Origin: CATOSK01 sp963665735
Lineage (GTDB): Bacteria > Chloroflexota > Dehalococcoidia > Lucifugimonadales > UBA3495
NCBI GenBank assembly: GCA_963665735.1
Contig: OY762444.1
Coordinates: 3,534,001-3,598,000 of the forward strand
Length of the DNA: 64,000 nt
Reading direction: 5' to 3'
The notes beneath the pieces were generated by a model. It was not told where the DNA came from. It searched no databases and saw only the letters and a list, made by a program, of their open reading frames with translations. Positions within the stretch are counted from its first letter, which is position 1. Each line of letters starts with the position of its first letter. Below are positions 8,037-16,158 of the stretch, piece after piece. A program made the translations under genes and the position numbers.

Positions 8037-8816
8037 GTGGAGTATAGCAACATCCAGGTTGGCACCGAGCAATCGGTGGCAACCATCAGCCTTGACCGGC
8101 CCGACGCGCTGAACGCCCTAAGTCCCGACTTGCTGGAAGAGTTGTCCCATGCCTTGACGCTGATTCACCAAGACGAGACGGTGAAAGTGGTGGTCGTCCG
8201 GGGAGAGGGACGGGCCTTTTGCGCCGGGGCCGACTTGCTTTTCTTCGATTCCATTTTCGCCGACATTGCCCGGCTTGACCCTTACGTTGAACTGCTGAAC
8301 CGATGCTTTCTCCAGTTGGAAGACCTGCCCGTTCCCACTATTGCGGCGGTGCACGGGTTTGCCTTGGCCGGCGGGTTGGAACTGGCGATGGCCTGCGACC
8401 TGGTAATCGCCACCGAGGACGCCCGGTTGGGCGACCAGCACGCCAACTTTGGGTTGATGCCCGGCGGGGGTTCCACCCAACGGCTGCCCCGGCGGGTGGG
8501 AATGCAGCGGGCGATGGAGCTTTTGACCACGGGCCGGTGGCTGTCCGGGACAGAAGCGGTGGAGTGGGGGTTGGCCCTGCGCGCCGTACCCGCTGACCGG
8601 CTGGAGGAAGAAGTTGAGGCAATCCTGGCAACTCTGCGGCCCAAGAGCCGCACCGGGCTGGGCTGGATTAAGTCCGTCACCCAGCGGGGGAAAGACCTGT
8701 CCCTGCGGGATGGGCTGGCCCTGGAACGGGGGGCTTTTGTGCAGTATTTCGCCACGTCGCCCCATCCCCAGGAAGGGATAACCGCCTTCAAGGAAAAACG
8801 GCAGCCGGAGTTTTAG
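8037..8816 (+). CDS. enoyl-CoA hydratase/isomerase family protein
   Basis: This 259-aa crotonase-fold protein acts on acyl-CoA thioesters. The oxyanion-hole segments are visible as AFCAGADL and ALAGGLELAMACD, followed by GLMPGGGSTQRLPR. Aligned with rat enoyl-CoA hydratase, the second catalytic glutamate (Glu164) is kept in RAMELL, while the first (Glu144) is replaced by His in GDQHANFG. True hydratase activity is therefore doubtful, and isomerase, hydrolase or other crotonase chemistry is possible. GTG 8037 has AGGAGG at 8025-8030 and is preferred to the longer frame, whose extra 22 residues overlap the likely promoter. Confidence 0.88.
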   Translation: MEYSNIQVGTEQSVATISLDRPDALNALSPDLLEELSHALTLIHQDETVKVVVVRGEGRAFCAGADLLFFDSIFADIARLDPYVELLNRCFLQLEDLPVPTIAAVHGFALAGGLELAMACDLVIATEDARLGDQHANFGLMPGGGSTQRLPRRVGMQRAMELLTTGRWLSGTEAVEWGLALRAVPADRLEEEVEAILATLRPKSRTGLGWIKSVTQRGKDLSLRDGLALERGAFVQYFATSPHPQEGITAFKEKRQPEF

Positions 8817-8819
8817 ACC

Positions 8820-9115
8820 GGGGTGACACGAAGGCGTGACGGCTTTGGCGGGGATTTCTGGATTCCGGCCTTCGCCGGAATGACGGTGGTTGGGGGGCGA
8901 TGAAGGCTTTGGCAAGGATGTGGATTCCCGCTTTCGCGGGAATGACGGTAGGGGGCAGGCGGGAATGACGGTTATTCGGGGGGCGATGAAGGCTCAGGCC
9001 AGGATGTGGATTCCCGCTTTCGCGGGAATGACGGTAGGGGGCAGGCGGGAATGACGTTGGGGTTCACCCCCTCCCCAACCCTCCCCCTGCCAGGGGGAGG
9101 GGGTTATCGAAACGC
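8820..9115. repeat. palindromic repeats with an 86-bp direct duplication
   Basis: The block contains CCGGCCTTCGCCGG (8854-8886) and two copies of an approximately 80-base unit with GGGCGATGAAGG, CCCGCTTTCGCGGG and GGCGGGAATGACG, offset by 86 bases (about 8896 and 8982). A CCCTCCCC...GGGGGAGGGGG stem-loop lies at about 9065-9105. No coding potential is seen. Confidence 0.75.
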
Positions 9116-9172
9116 CCCTAACGCCAATTCCTACCGACTTTGCAATCGTCCAGGGGATTCCGGCGGCCAACC

Positions 9173-9201
9173 TTGACCCCATTTGGCCCGGATAGTATGG
9201 T
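9173..9201 (+). promoter_or_regulatory. probable promoter for metF
   Basis: TTGACC at 9173-9178 and TATGGT at 9196-9201 are separated by 17 bp, about 50 bases before the TTG start of metF. Confidence 0.5.
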
Positions 9202-9251
9202 TGACGCTGGTTGAAGTCTTGCTTTCCCGCCAATAAAGGTTACGGCTACGC

Positions 9252-10133
9252 TTGAAAATCAAGGACATCCTGCAAGAGAGACGCACCATTTCCTGCGAGT
9301 TCTTCCCGCCCAGGGAGGCCGAGGGCATCCCCAACGTGCTGCGGGCCATTGAACGGGTCAAGGCTTACAACCCCGACTTCGTTTCAGTCACTTACGGGGC
9401 CGGAGGCTCGACCCGCGCCTTCACTGAAGAGATTACGCTGCGGGTCAAGCAGGAGGCCGACCTGGAAGTTATGGCCCATCTTACCTGCGTCGGCCAGACC
9501 AAAGAGGAACTTAACGGCGTCCTGGAGCGTCTGGAACAGGCCGGCATTGAAAACGTCATTGCCCTGCGGGGCGACCCGCCCCGGGGCGAAACCAACTTCG
9601 TTCCGGTAGAGGGCGGATTTGACCACGCCACCGACCTGATTCGCCACATCCGGCAGAATTTCGAGTTCGGCATTGCCGGCGCCTGCTATCCGGAGGGCCA
9701 CGTTGAGGCGGTTGACCTGGACTCGGATTTGGAATACGTCAAGCGCAAGGTTGACCAGGGAGCCGACTTCCTGATAACCCAGCTTTTCTACGATAACGAC
9801 TACTTTTTCAACTTCATGGAGCAGGCCCGGCAAGCCGGCATAGACGCTCCGGTGGTGCCCGGCGTGCTGCCAATTCTAAGCGCGCCGCAAATCCGACGTT
9901 TCACCGCCCTTTGCGGGGCCAAGATTCCCCCGGAATTAGACCGGCAGCTGGACCAGTACGCCGACGATGACCGAGCCGTGCGGGAGTTGGGGATAGAGTA
10001 CGCCACCAGCCAGGTCAGGGAGTTGTGGGACAACGGCGTTCCCGGCGTTCATTTTTACGTGCTGAACCGGAGCTACGCCGTCTCCAAGATTCTGAACAAC
10101 CTGGGCATTGACGGGCATACCTCCTCCGATTAA
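9252..10133 (+). CDS. metF: 5,10-methylenetetrahydrofolate reductase
   Basis: This 293-aa flavoprotein reduces methylene-tetrahydrofolate to methyl-tetrahydrofolate, the methyl donor for methionine. The family pattern runs from SCEFFPPRE through VTYGAGGSTR, HLTCVGQTKEEL and GADFLITQLFYDNDYF to the C-terminal GVPGVHFYVLNRS. Length equals the usual size. It starts at TTG 9252 (TTGAAAATC); no in-frame ATG or GTG gives the conserved start, and only a weak AAAGG lies upstream. No methionine synthase is adjacent. Confidence 0.93.
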   Translation: MKIKDILQERRTISCEFFPPREAEGIPNVLRAIERVKAYNPDFVSVTYGAGGSTRAFTEEITLRVKQEADLEVMAHLTCVGQTKEELNGVLERLEQAGIENVIALRGDPPRGETNFVPVEGGFDHATDLIRHIRQNFEFGIAGACYPEGHVEAVDLDSDLEYVKRKVDQGADFLITQLFYDNDYFFNFMEQARQAGIDAPVVPGVLPILSAPQIRRFTALCGAKIPPELDRQLDQYADDDRAVRELGIEYATSQVRELWDNGVPGVHFYVLNRSYAVSKILNNLGIDGHTSSD

Positions 10134-10229
10134 CCCCGTTGGCTTGGCGCAATCGGAACGGGGAAAACCCGTCCTACCGGCGTAGGCCAGTATCCAGGGT
10201 CATTTGCCCTTATGGACGTTGGCCTATGC

Positions 10230-10425
10230 GGGGGATTTCTGGATTCCGGCTTTCGCCGGAATGACGGTAGAGGGCGGGGACTACCGTACATTTTGGGGGT
10301 TGTGGATTCCCGCTTTCGCGGGAATGACGATGGGGACCGCGGGAATGACGAGTTGGGGGCAAGGTTTTTACCCCCATCCTAGCCTTCCCCCTTCGAGGGG
10401 GAAGGGACTTTTGGGATAGCCCCTT
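10230..10425. repeat. palindromic and CCTTCCCC stem-loop repeats
   Basis: The 336-base gap between metF and acpS holds CCGGCTTTCGCCGG (about 10238-10270), CCCGCTTTCGCGGG (about 10305-10330) and a CCTTCCCCC...GGGGGAAGG stem-loop (about 10385-10412). TATAAT at 10429-10434 next to the acpS leader may be a -10 element. No gene is seen. Confidence 0.7.
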
Positions 10426-10469
10426 GTTTATAATGCGATTGCCCCGCAAATCTCCCCAAGGCTGAGGCC

Positions 10470-10844
10470 ATGTTGACGACCGGCGTTGACATCATTGAAA
10501 TACCGAGGGTGCAGGGTGTCCTGGACCGTTACGGCGACCGTTTCCAGCAGAGGGTGTTTACGGCGGGGGAGTTGGCCTACTGCCGGGGCCGCGCCCCCAA
10601 CCTGGCGGCCCGTTTCGCAGCTAAGGAAGCAACCATGAAGGCCCTGGGAACCGGAACGCGGGGCGTGTCCTGGAAGGACATCGAAGTCAGCCGGGCCGAA
10701 AGCGGCGCTCCCAGCATCGTGCTGCACGGGCGGGCCAAGGCCAGGGCGCAGCGTTTGGGGGTGCAGGAAATTTCGCTGAGCCTGTCCCATTCGCGGGAGT
10801 ACGCGGTTGCCTTCGTAGTGACCCAATGCCAGCCGCCAACCTGA
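10470..10844 (+). CDS. acpS: holo-[acyl-carrier-protein] synthase
   Basis: This 124-aa enzyme transfers 4'-phosphopantetheine from CoA to apo-ACP. It shows the three AcpS signatures: GVDIIEI at the N-terminus with Mg2+-binding Asp7, FAAKEATMKALGTG with the second acidic ligand, and SLSLSHS near the C-terminus. The length is typical. Its 3' end overlaps the start of the NAD(P)HX repair gene by 19 bases, a linkage seen in many bacteria and a sign of co-transcription. Confidence 0.95.
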   Translation: MLTTGVDIIEIPRVQGVLDRYGDRFQQRVFTAGELAYCRGRAPNLAARFAAKEATMKALGTGTRGVSWKDIEVSRAESGAPSIVLHGRAKARAQRLGVQEISLSLSHSREYAVAFVVTQCQPPT

Positions 10845-12424
10845 AAATCGTTACGGTGGACCAGATGGTTGCCGTTGAGCAGGCCGCGCCGCCAAGGGGC
10901 GTCAGCCTGGACACCTTGATGGAAAACGCCGGCTTGGCCGTGGCGCAGGCCGCCCGGTCAGAGTTGAGGACGGTAGCCGGCGCGCGGGTATTGGTCTTGA
11001 CCGGCCCCGGCAACAACGGCGCTGACGGCTTGGTAGCGGCCCGGCACCTGCGCCGATGGGGAGCCGAGGTAACCGCCTACGTGGTGACTCACCGGCCCAA
11101 CCCCGACCCCAAGATGGCCGCCGCCTTGCGTTATGACGTTGCCGTTGTGGAGAGCGCCGCAGACCAGGACTTGGGACAGTTGGAGCGGTTGCTTGACGGT
11201 TGCGGACTGGTTATTGACGCCGTGCTGGGCGCCGGGCGCGGACGTCCTTTGACCGGGGTGACGGCCCAAGTCCTGCAACGGGTCAACGCCCGCCGGCGGG
11301 AAAGCCACGGCCCGAAAGTGTTGGCCCTGGACTTGCCCACCGGCGTTAACCCCGATACCGGAGAGGTTGACCCCGGCGGGTTGGTGGCGGACGTGACGAT
11401 AACTTTGGGATTCCCCAAGGTTGGCTTGCTGACCTTCCCCGCCGCCGGACGGGTGGGCCGGCTGGAGATTTTTGACGCCATCGGCTTGCCGGAAAACCTA
11501 CCGGAGGTTGACGCCGTTGACCTGGAACTGATGACTTCCGGCTGGGTTGCGGCCCAATTGCCGCCGCGGCCGGCCAATTCCCACAAGGGCATTTTCGGTC
11601 ATGCCTTGATTATCGCCGGTTCCCGCAACTACGTGGGGGCGGCGTGTCTGGCGGCCCAAGCCGCTTTGCGGGTGGGCACCGGCCTGGTGACGCTGGCTAC
11701 GCCGGAGAGCGTCTATCCCATCGCCGCATCCAAGCTTACCGAGGCGATTCACCTGCCCTTGCCGGAGGATTCCCACGGACGCATTGCATCCCGCGCGTCT
11801 GCCGTCCTGCGTTCCGGGTTGTCCGCCTATTCCTGCGTGGCAGTGGGTTCCGGGTTGGGCCGGTCGCCGGGGGTGGCCCGATTCATGGAAAACCTGCTGG
11901 GCGCCGATTTCCCCCCAGGTCTGCCGGTGATAGTTGACGCCGACGGGCTGAACAATCTTTCCGGTCTGCCCGGTTGGTGGGAATCGCTGCCGCCGCAAGC
12001 TGCCTTGACCCCGCATCCGGGGGAAATGTCCACCCTGACCGGGCTGCCCACCGCCGAAATCCAGCGGGATAGGGTTTCCTCGGCCCGGCATTGGTCGCGG
12101 GAATGGGGCGCCGCCGTGGTATTGAAAGGGGCTTATACCGTCATCGCCCGGCCGCCGGCTCCCGGTATGGACGAACTGCCGGCCTTGGTATCGCCCTTCG
12201 CCAACCCCGGCCTGGCCTCGGGGGGGACGGGCGACGTGCTGACCGGCATCATCGCCGGCCTGACCGCCCAGGGGTTGAATCCGGGGTTGGCCTCAGCTTG
12301 CGGGGTGTACCTGCACGGTCTGGCCGGGGAAATGGTGGGACGACGGCGGGGCGACGCGGGAATACTGGCGTCGGACTTGGTGGATGCCCTTCCCGAAACC
12401 ATCAAGTCGTTGAAAAATCCCTAG
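10826..12424 (+). CDS. nnr: bifunctional NAD(P)H-hydrate epimerase/dehydratase
   Basis: This 532-aa fusion repairs hydrated NAD(P)H. Residues about 1-220 are the YjeF_N epimerase domain, with MENAGLAVAQ and GPGNNGADGLVAARHL. Residues about 240-525 are the ribokinase-like ADP/ATP-dependent dehydratase, with HPGEMSTLTG, VVLKGAYTVIA and the phosphate-binding NPGLASGGTGDVLTG. ATG 10826 overlaps acpS. The TAG stop is followed at once by a CCGTCATAACGGCGCAGGCC repeat. Confidence 0.93.
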   Translation: MPAANLKIVTVDQMVAVEQAAPPRGVSLDTLMENAGLAVAQAARSELRTVAGARVLVLTGPGNNGADGLVAARHLRRWGAEVTAYVVTHRPNPDPKMAAALRYDVAVVESAADQDLGQLERLLDGCGLVIDAVLGAGRGRPLTGVTAQVLQRVNARRRESHGPKVLALDLPTGVNPDTGEVDPGGLVADVTITLGFPKVGLLTFPAAGRVGRLEIFDAIGLPENLPEVDAVDLELMTSGWVAAQLPPRPANSHKGIFGHALIIAGSRNYVGAACLAAQAALRVGTGLVTLATPESVYPIAASKLTEAIHLPLPEDSHGRIASRASAVLRSGLSAYSCVAVGSGLGRSPGVARFMENLLGADFPPGLPVIVDADGLNNLSGLPGWWESLPPQAALTPHPGEMSTLTGLPTAEIQRDRVSSARHWSREWGAAVVLKGAYTVIARPPAPGMDELPALVSPFANPGLASGGTGDVLTGIIAGLTAQGLNPGLASACGVYLHGLAGEMVGRRRGDAGILASDLVDALPETIKSLKNP

Positions 12425-12590
12425 CCGTCATAACGGCGCAGGCCGGTATCCAAGATTCCTTGCCCTCATGGGCGTTGTTCCATGCGTGGCATTTCTGGAT
12501 TCCGGCTTTCGCCGGAATGACGATGCGTCCTGCCCTGGCAAACCCGTCATACCGGCGCAGGCCGGTATCCAGGATTCCTTGCGGAGGATT
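12424..12590. repeat. three GGCGCAGGCCGGTATCCAGG-type palindromic repeats
   Basis: The 318-base gap after nnr has units at about 12425-12460, 12488-12525 (CCGGCTTTCGCCGG) and 12545-12582. The last 90 bases before the next gene contain TATACT at 12658-12663 as a possible -10 without a good -35, and AGGAGG at 12722-12727. Confidence 0.75.
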
Positions 12591-12742
12591 CCGGGAAAGG
12601 CACGAATTTTGGCGAAAACCCCCGTTCAGGCAAGGCGGTTGGAAATGGACGCTGTGTTATACTCGGTTTAGACGCTACATACTGAACGCCGTTCCGATTG
12701 CCCGTGAGCTTGTGATTGTTGCAGGAGGCCCCGGGGTAGCTC

Positions 12743-13666
12743 ATGCCGCTAGAAGAGTTCGTCGAATCGCTGTCCGATCCCCAGGTGGAAATTCCCGCCG
12801 CCGACTTTGTTGAAGTGTCCGACCTTTCCCCCTCCGAATTGGGGAATTTTGCCCGGGCGTGGTTCACCATTCCGGTGGAACGTCAACGCTGGGCGGTGTC
12901 CCGGATGGTTGACCTGGCCGAGGACAACCCGGAACTGGATTTTTGCGCCGTCTTCAAGATGTGCCTGCGGGACCCGGACGAACCCGTGTTGGAAAAGGCC
13001 ATTGAGGGCCTTTGGGAGTGCGAGGACCGCTCGGTCATACCCAGCTTTGTCAACATTCTGCGTTCCCAGCGCGACCCCGGCGCTCGCTCGGCGGCTGCCG
13101 CGGCCCTGGGCAAGTTCGCCGACTTGATGCAAGAAGGGAAGTTCCTGCCCAAAGACGCCGAGTCCGTCCTGGAAAACCTGATGGCTGTCCTTGACGACCC
13201 GGAGGAGCCGGTGGAAGTCCGCCGCCGCTGCCTGGAAGCCGCCGCGCCCTTCAACACGGAGGAAATCAAGCAATACGTGGGTTGGGCCTACCAGAGCGGC
13301 GATGTGAAGCTCAAGTCCAGTTCCATCTTTGCGATGGGCCGCACCGGGGAACCCGACTGGCTGCCCATTCTTATAAAGGAACTGCAAAACAAGGAGCCGT
13401 CGGTACGCTACGAAACGGCCAACGCCTGCGGGGAACTGGGCGATGAGGAAGTGGTGCCGCACCTGGTAGGGCTGCTGGAGGACGACGATTACGAGGTGCA
13501 GACCGCCGGCTTGAATGCCTTGGGGAAGATTGGCGGGCCGTTGGCCAAGCGGGCCTTGCTGCGGTGCATCAAGGAAGGGGACGCCGCGCTGGAAGACGCG
13601 GCGCGTTTCGCCCTGGAAAACGTCGAGTTCCTGGAAGACCCGATGGCCTTTTCCTCGCAGGTCTGA
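12743..13666 (+). CDS. HEAT-repeat protein
   Basis: This 307-aa acidic, all-helical protein is built of HEAT/PBS-lyase-type repeats. The recurring pattern is seen in VLEKAIEGLWECEDRSVIP, GARSAAAAALGKFADL, KSSSIFAMGRTGEPDWLPIL and VRYETANACGELGDEEVVP. Such proteins act as binding scaffolds, and no catalytic motif is visible. The start ATG 12743 lies 15 bases after AGGAGG, a rather long spacing. It is followed 73 bases later by a PPOX-class flavoprotein, possibly in the same transcript. The partner is unknown. Confidence 0.8.
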   Translation: MPLEEFVESLSDPQVEIPAADFVEVSDLSPSELGNFARAWFTIPVERQRWAVSRMVDLAEDNPELDFCAVFKMCLRDPDEPVLEKAIEGLWECEDRSVIPSFVNILRSQRDPGARSAAAAALGKFADLMQEGKFLPKDAESVLENLMAVLDDPEEPVEVRRRCLEAAAPFNTEEIKQYVGWAYQSGDVKLKSSSIFAMGRTGEPDWLPILIKELQNKEPSVRYETANACGELGDEEVVPHLVGLLEDDDYEVQTAGLNALGKIGGPLAKRALLRCIKEGDAALEDAARFALENVEFLEDPMAFSSQV

Positions 13667-13739
13667 CCGCCGTTTCTCCCCAGCCGATGGGGAAACGAAA
13701 CTTCCATCCCTGCCACCACGTCAGGAAGGGGGTGGCATC

Positions 13740-14183
13740 CTGTCCCAACCGCCGCAAGACAACCTGACCGACGCCCAACGCCGGTTCCTGGCGGAATCCA
13801 GGACGGGCCACCTGGCAACCGCCGACGCCAACGGCGCGCCGCACGTCATTCCGGTGTGTTTCGCCTTTGACGGCCAAGACCTCTTTTCGGTACTGGACGG
13901 CAAGCCTAAACGCGCGCCGTTAACCCGCTTGAAACGGGTCCGCAACATCCTGTCCAACCCCCAGGTCGCCCTGGTAGTTGACCGCTATGACGAAGATTGG
14001 CGGCAACTGCGTTATATCCTCATGCTGGGCGACGCCCATATCATTGACCCCGGCCCGGAACAACGGCGGGCCGTGGCCCTCCTGCGGGAAAAATACCCCC
14101 AATACCGGGACATGGACGTTGACGAAAACCCGGTTATAAAGATAATCCCGCGGCGGTTCGTACCGTGGGACAGCCAACCATAA
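13740..14183 (+). CDS. PPOX-class F420/FMN-dependent oxidoreductase
   Basis: This roughly 147-aa split-barrel flavoprotein has the family opening RRFLAESRTGHLATADANG, then HVIPVCFAFDGQDLF and the C-terminal IKIIPRRFVPWD. It is closest to the Rv0121c-like group of F420-binding PPOX proteins. The frame upstream of the conserved start has no ATG, GTG or TTG after the HEAT gene. The best initiation site is CTG 13740, preceded by a strong AGGAAGGGGGTGG at 13723-13735. I therefore propose a CTG start. The cofactor and substrate remain open. Confidence 0.7.
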   Translation: MSQPPQDNLTDAQRRFLAESRTGHLATADANGAPHVIPVCFAFDGQDLFSVLDGKPKRAPLTRLKRVRNILSNPQVALVVDRYDEDWRQLRYILMLGDAHIIDPGPEQRRAVALLREKYPQYRDMDVDENPVIKIIPRRFVPWDSQP

Positions 14184-14292
14184 CCGTCGCAACACCCGAT
14201 GCGGCTTTTCCCGGTATAATGGCGTATCGGGTCAATGGGCTTGTCCGCAACACTTGGCCCGGCAGGCGACGAACCGATAAGGAGGAACCGGA

Positions 14293-15942
14293 ATGGACGG
14301 AATTACCGCCATCGCCAACGTGCTGAAACTGGAAGGGGTGGACTGGATTGGGTGTATGCCCTCCAACCCCCTAATCGAGGCCGCCGCCATCGCCGGCATC
14401 CGGCCCATCGTTTTCCGGCAGGAACGCACCGGCGTCCACATGGCCGACGGGTTTTCCCGCATCAACAACGGACGCAAGACCGGAATTTTCCTGATGCAGG
14501 CCGGGCCGGGGGCGGAAAACGCTTTCGGCGGCGTGGCCCAAGCCTACGCCGACTCGGTGCCCATAATGCTGCTGCCGGCCGGGGCCGCGCGGCGACGGGC
14601 CGACACGGACCCGGTTTTCAGCCCCACCCGCAGCTACGAAAGCATCACCAAGTACGCCGCCCAGGTCAACTTTGCCGACCGGGTGCCGGAACTGATGCGC
14701 CGGGCCTTTACCAACCTGCGCTCCGGCAAGCCGGGGCCGGTATTGCTGGAATTGCCCGGAGACCTGCACACCGAGGAAATCGGGGAAGAGTCCTTTGACT
14801 ACGAACCGCCGCCCATCATCCGCACCGCCGCCGACCCGGACGCCGTGGCCCGGGCCGCCCGCGCCCTGTTGTCGGCCCAACGCCCGGTGATTTTTGCCGG
14901 CCAAGGCGTTCTTTATGCCGAGGCCGCCGATGAGTTGATGCAGGTGGCGGAGTTCCTGCAAATTCCGGTAATGACCACTCTGGAAGGCAAGAGCGCCTTC
15001 CCGGAAAACCATCCCCTGTCCATCGGTATCGGCGGTTCCAGCACCACCCAGGCCGTCCACCAGTTTTTGACCAACGCAGACCTGGTTTTCGGCGTCGGTT
15101 GCAGTTTCGTCAAAAGCAATTTCACCGTTCCCATCCCCGCCGGCAAGACCATTATCCACGCCACCAACGCCGACTCCGACATCAACAAGGACTACCGCAC
15201 CCAATACCCGGTGGTGGGCGACGCCAAGCTGGTTCTGCAACAATTCCTGCGGGAGTTGCAGGGTCAGGCCGGCAATGAAGGCCGGCCCACCGACGCCGCG
15301 TTGGTCAATGAAATCCGCTCGGCCAAAGAGGAATGGTTGGGCCAGTGGATGCCACGGTTGACCTCGGATGAGACGCCCATCAACCCCTACCGGGTTATCT
15401 GGGACGTGATGCACACGGTTGACCTGGACAACGTAATCGTTACCCACGAATCGGGCAGTTCGCGGGAGCAGGTAACGCCCTTCTGGGAGGCCCGCAGTCC
15501 CCGCAGCTTTATCGGCTGGGGCAAGTCAACCCAACTAGGTTACAGCTTGGGGTTGGCGATGGGCGCCAAGGCCGCGGCTCCGCAAAAGCAGGTAATCAAC
15601 TTCATGGGGGACGCCGCTTTTGGAATGGTGGGGCTGGACGTGGAAACGGCGGTGCGGGAGCGCATCCCCATAACCACCATTTTGATGAACAACTCGACGA
15701 TGGGCATTTACCCGGACAGCCGGATGCCCACGGCGGTGGAGCGGTACAACACTAAGCAGCTTTCGGGCAACTTCTCCGAGGTTGCGACGGCCCTGGGAGC
15801 GTACAGCGAGCGCATCACCGACCCCGGCGAAATCAAGGCCGCCGTCCAGCGCGCCCTGGAGGCCAACGAGCAGGGCCGGCCGGCGTTGCTGGAGTTCATC
15901 ACCAAGGAAGAGGGGGCCTTTTCCAAGTTCCAGTTTGGGTAG
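14293..15942 (+). CDS. thiamine-pyrophosphate-dependent enzyme (acetolactate synthase-like)
   Basis: This 549-aa protein has the three-domain layout of the acetolactate synthase/benzoylformate decarboxylase superfamily. The catalytic Glu44 is in FRQERTGVHMADG. A central FAD/nucleotide-like domain follows, then the C-terminal ThDP-Mg2+ motif from GDAAFG to LMNNSTMG (residues about 439-466). No FAD-specific residues can be assigned, and no small regulatory subunit is nearby, so it is probably not the biosynthetic IlvB. AAGGAGG lies 6-7 bases before the ATG. TATAAT at 14215-14220 could be the -10. The substrate is unknown, perhaps a 2-oxoacid or oxalyl/hydroxyacyl compound. Confidence 0.85.
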   Translation: MDGITAIANVLKLEGVDWIGCMPSNPLIEAAAIAGIRPIVFRQERTGVHMADGFSRINNGRKTGIFLMQAGPGAENAFGGVAQAYADSVPIMLLPAGAARRRADTDPVFSPTRSYESITKYAAQVNFADRVPELMRRAFTNLRSGKPGPVLLELPGDLHTEEIGEESFDYEPPPIIRTAADPDAVARAARALLSAQRPVIFAGQGVLYAEAADELMQVAEFLQIPVMTTLEGKSAFPENHPLSIGIGGSSTTQAVHQFLTNADLVFGVGCSFVKSNFTVPIPAGKTIIHATNADSDINKDYRTQYPVVGDAKLVLQQFLRELQGQAGNEGRPTDAALVNEIRSAKEEWLGQWMPRLTSDETPINPYRVIWDVMHTVDLDNVIVTHESGSSREQVTPFWEARSPRSFIGWGKSTQLGYSLGLAMGAKAAAPQKQVINFMGDAAFGMVGLDVETAVRERIPITTILMNNSTMGIYPDSRMPTAVERYNTKQLSGNFSEVATALGAYSERITDPGEIKAAVQRALEANEQGRPALLEFITKEEGAFSKFQFG

Positions 15943-16145
15943 TAAGGATATACCGTCATACCGGCGAAAGCCGGAATCCAGAAATGCCACGGATAGAACA
16001 ACGTCCGTGACGGCAAGGAATCCTGGATACCGGCCTGCGCCGGTATGACGGCGAATATGACGACACACCTTAGCCCATCGGCCTTCCGTTTCCTGGAAAA
16101 ACTTTGTGCCAGGGTGCAGTGGCGGGTTTCATACCCGCCCCTACG
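15940..16145. repeat. MITE-like element plus CGGGTTTCATACCCGCC repeat
   Basis: An element runs from the TAG stop of the ThDP gene (TAGTAAGGATATACCGTCA) to TATGACGACACACCTTAG near 16073. It contains CCGGCGAAAGCCGG and GGCCTGCGCCGGTATGACGG palindromes. It is followed by a separate small inverted repeat, GGCGGGTTTCATACCCGCC, at about 16121-16140, next to the end of the convergent MFS gene. Confidence 0.65.
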
Positions 16146-16158
16146 GTGTTGCCGTTGG

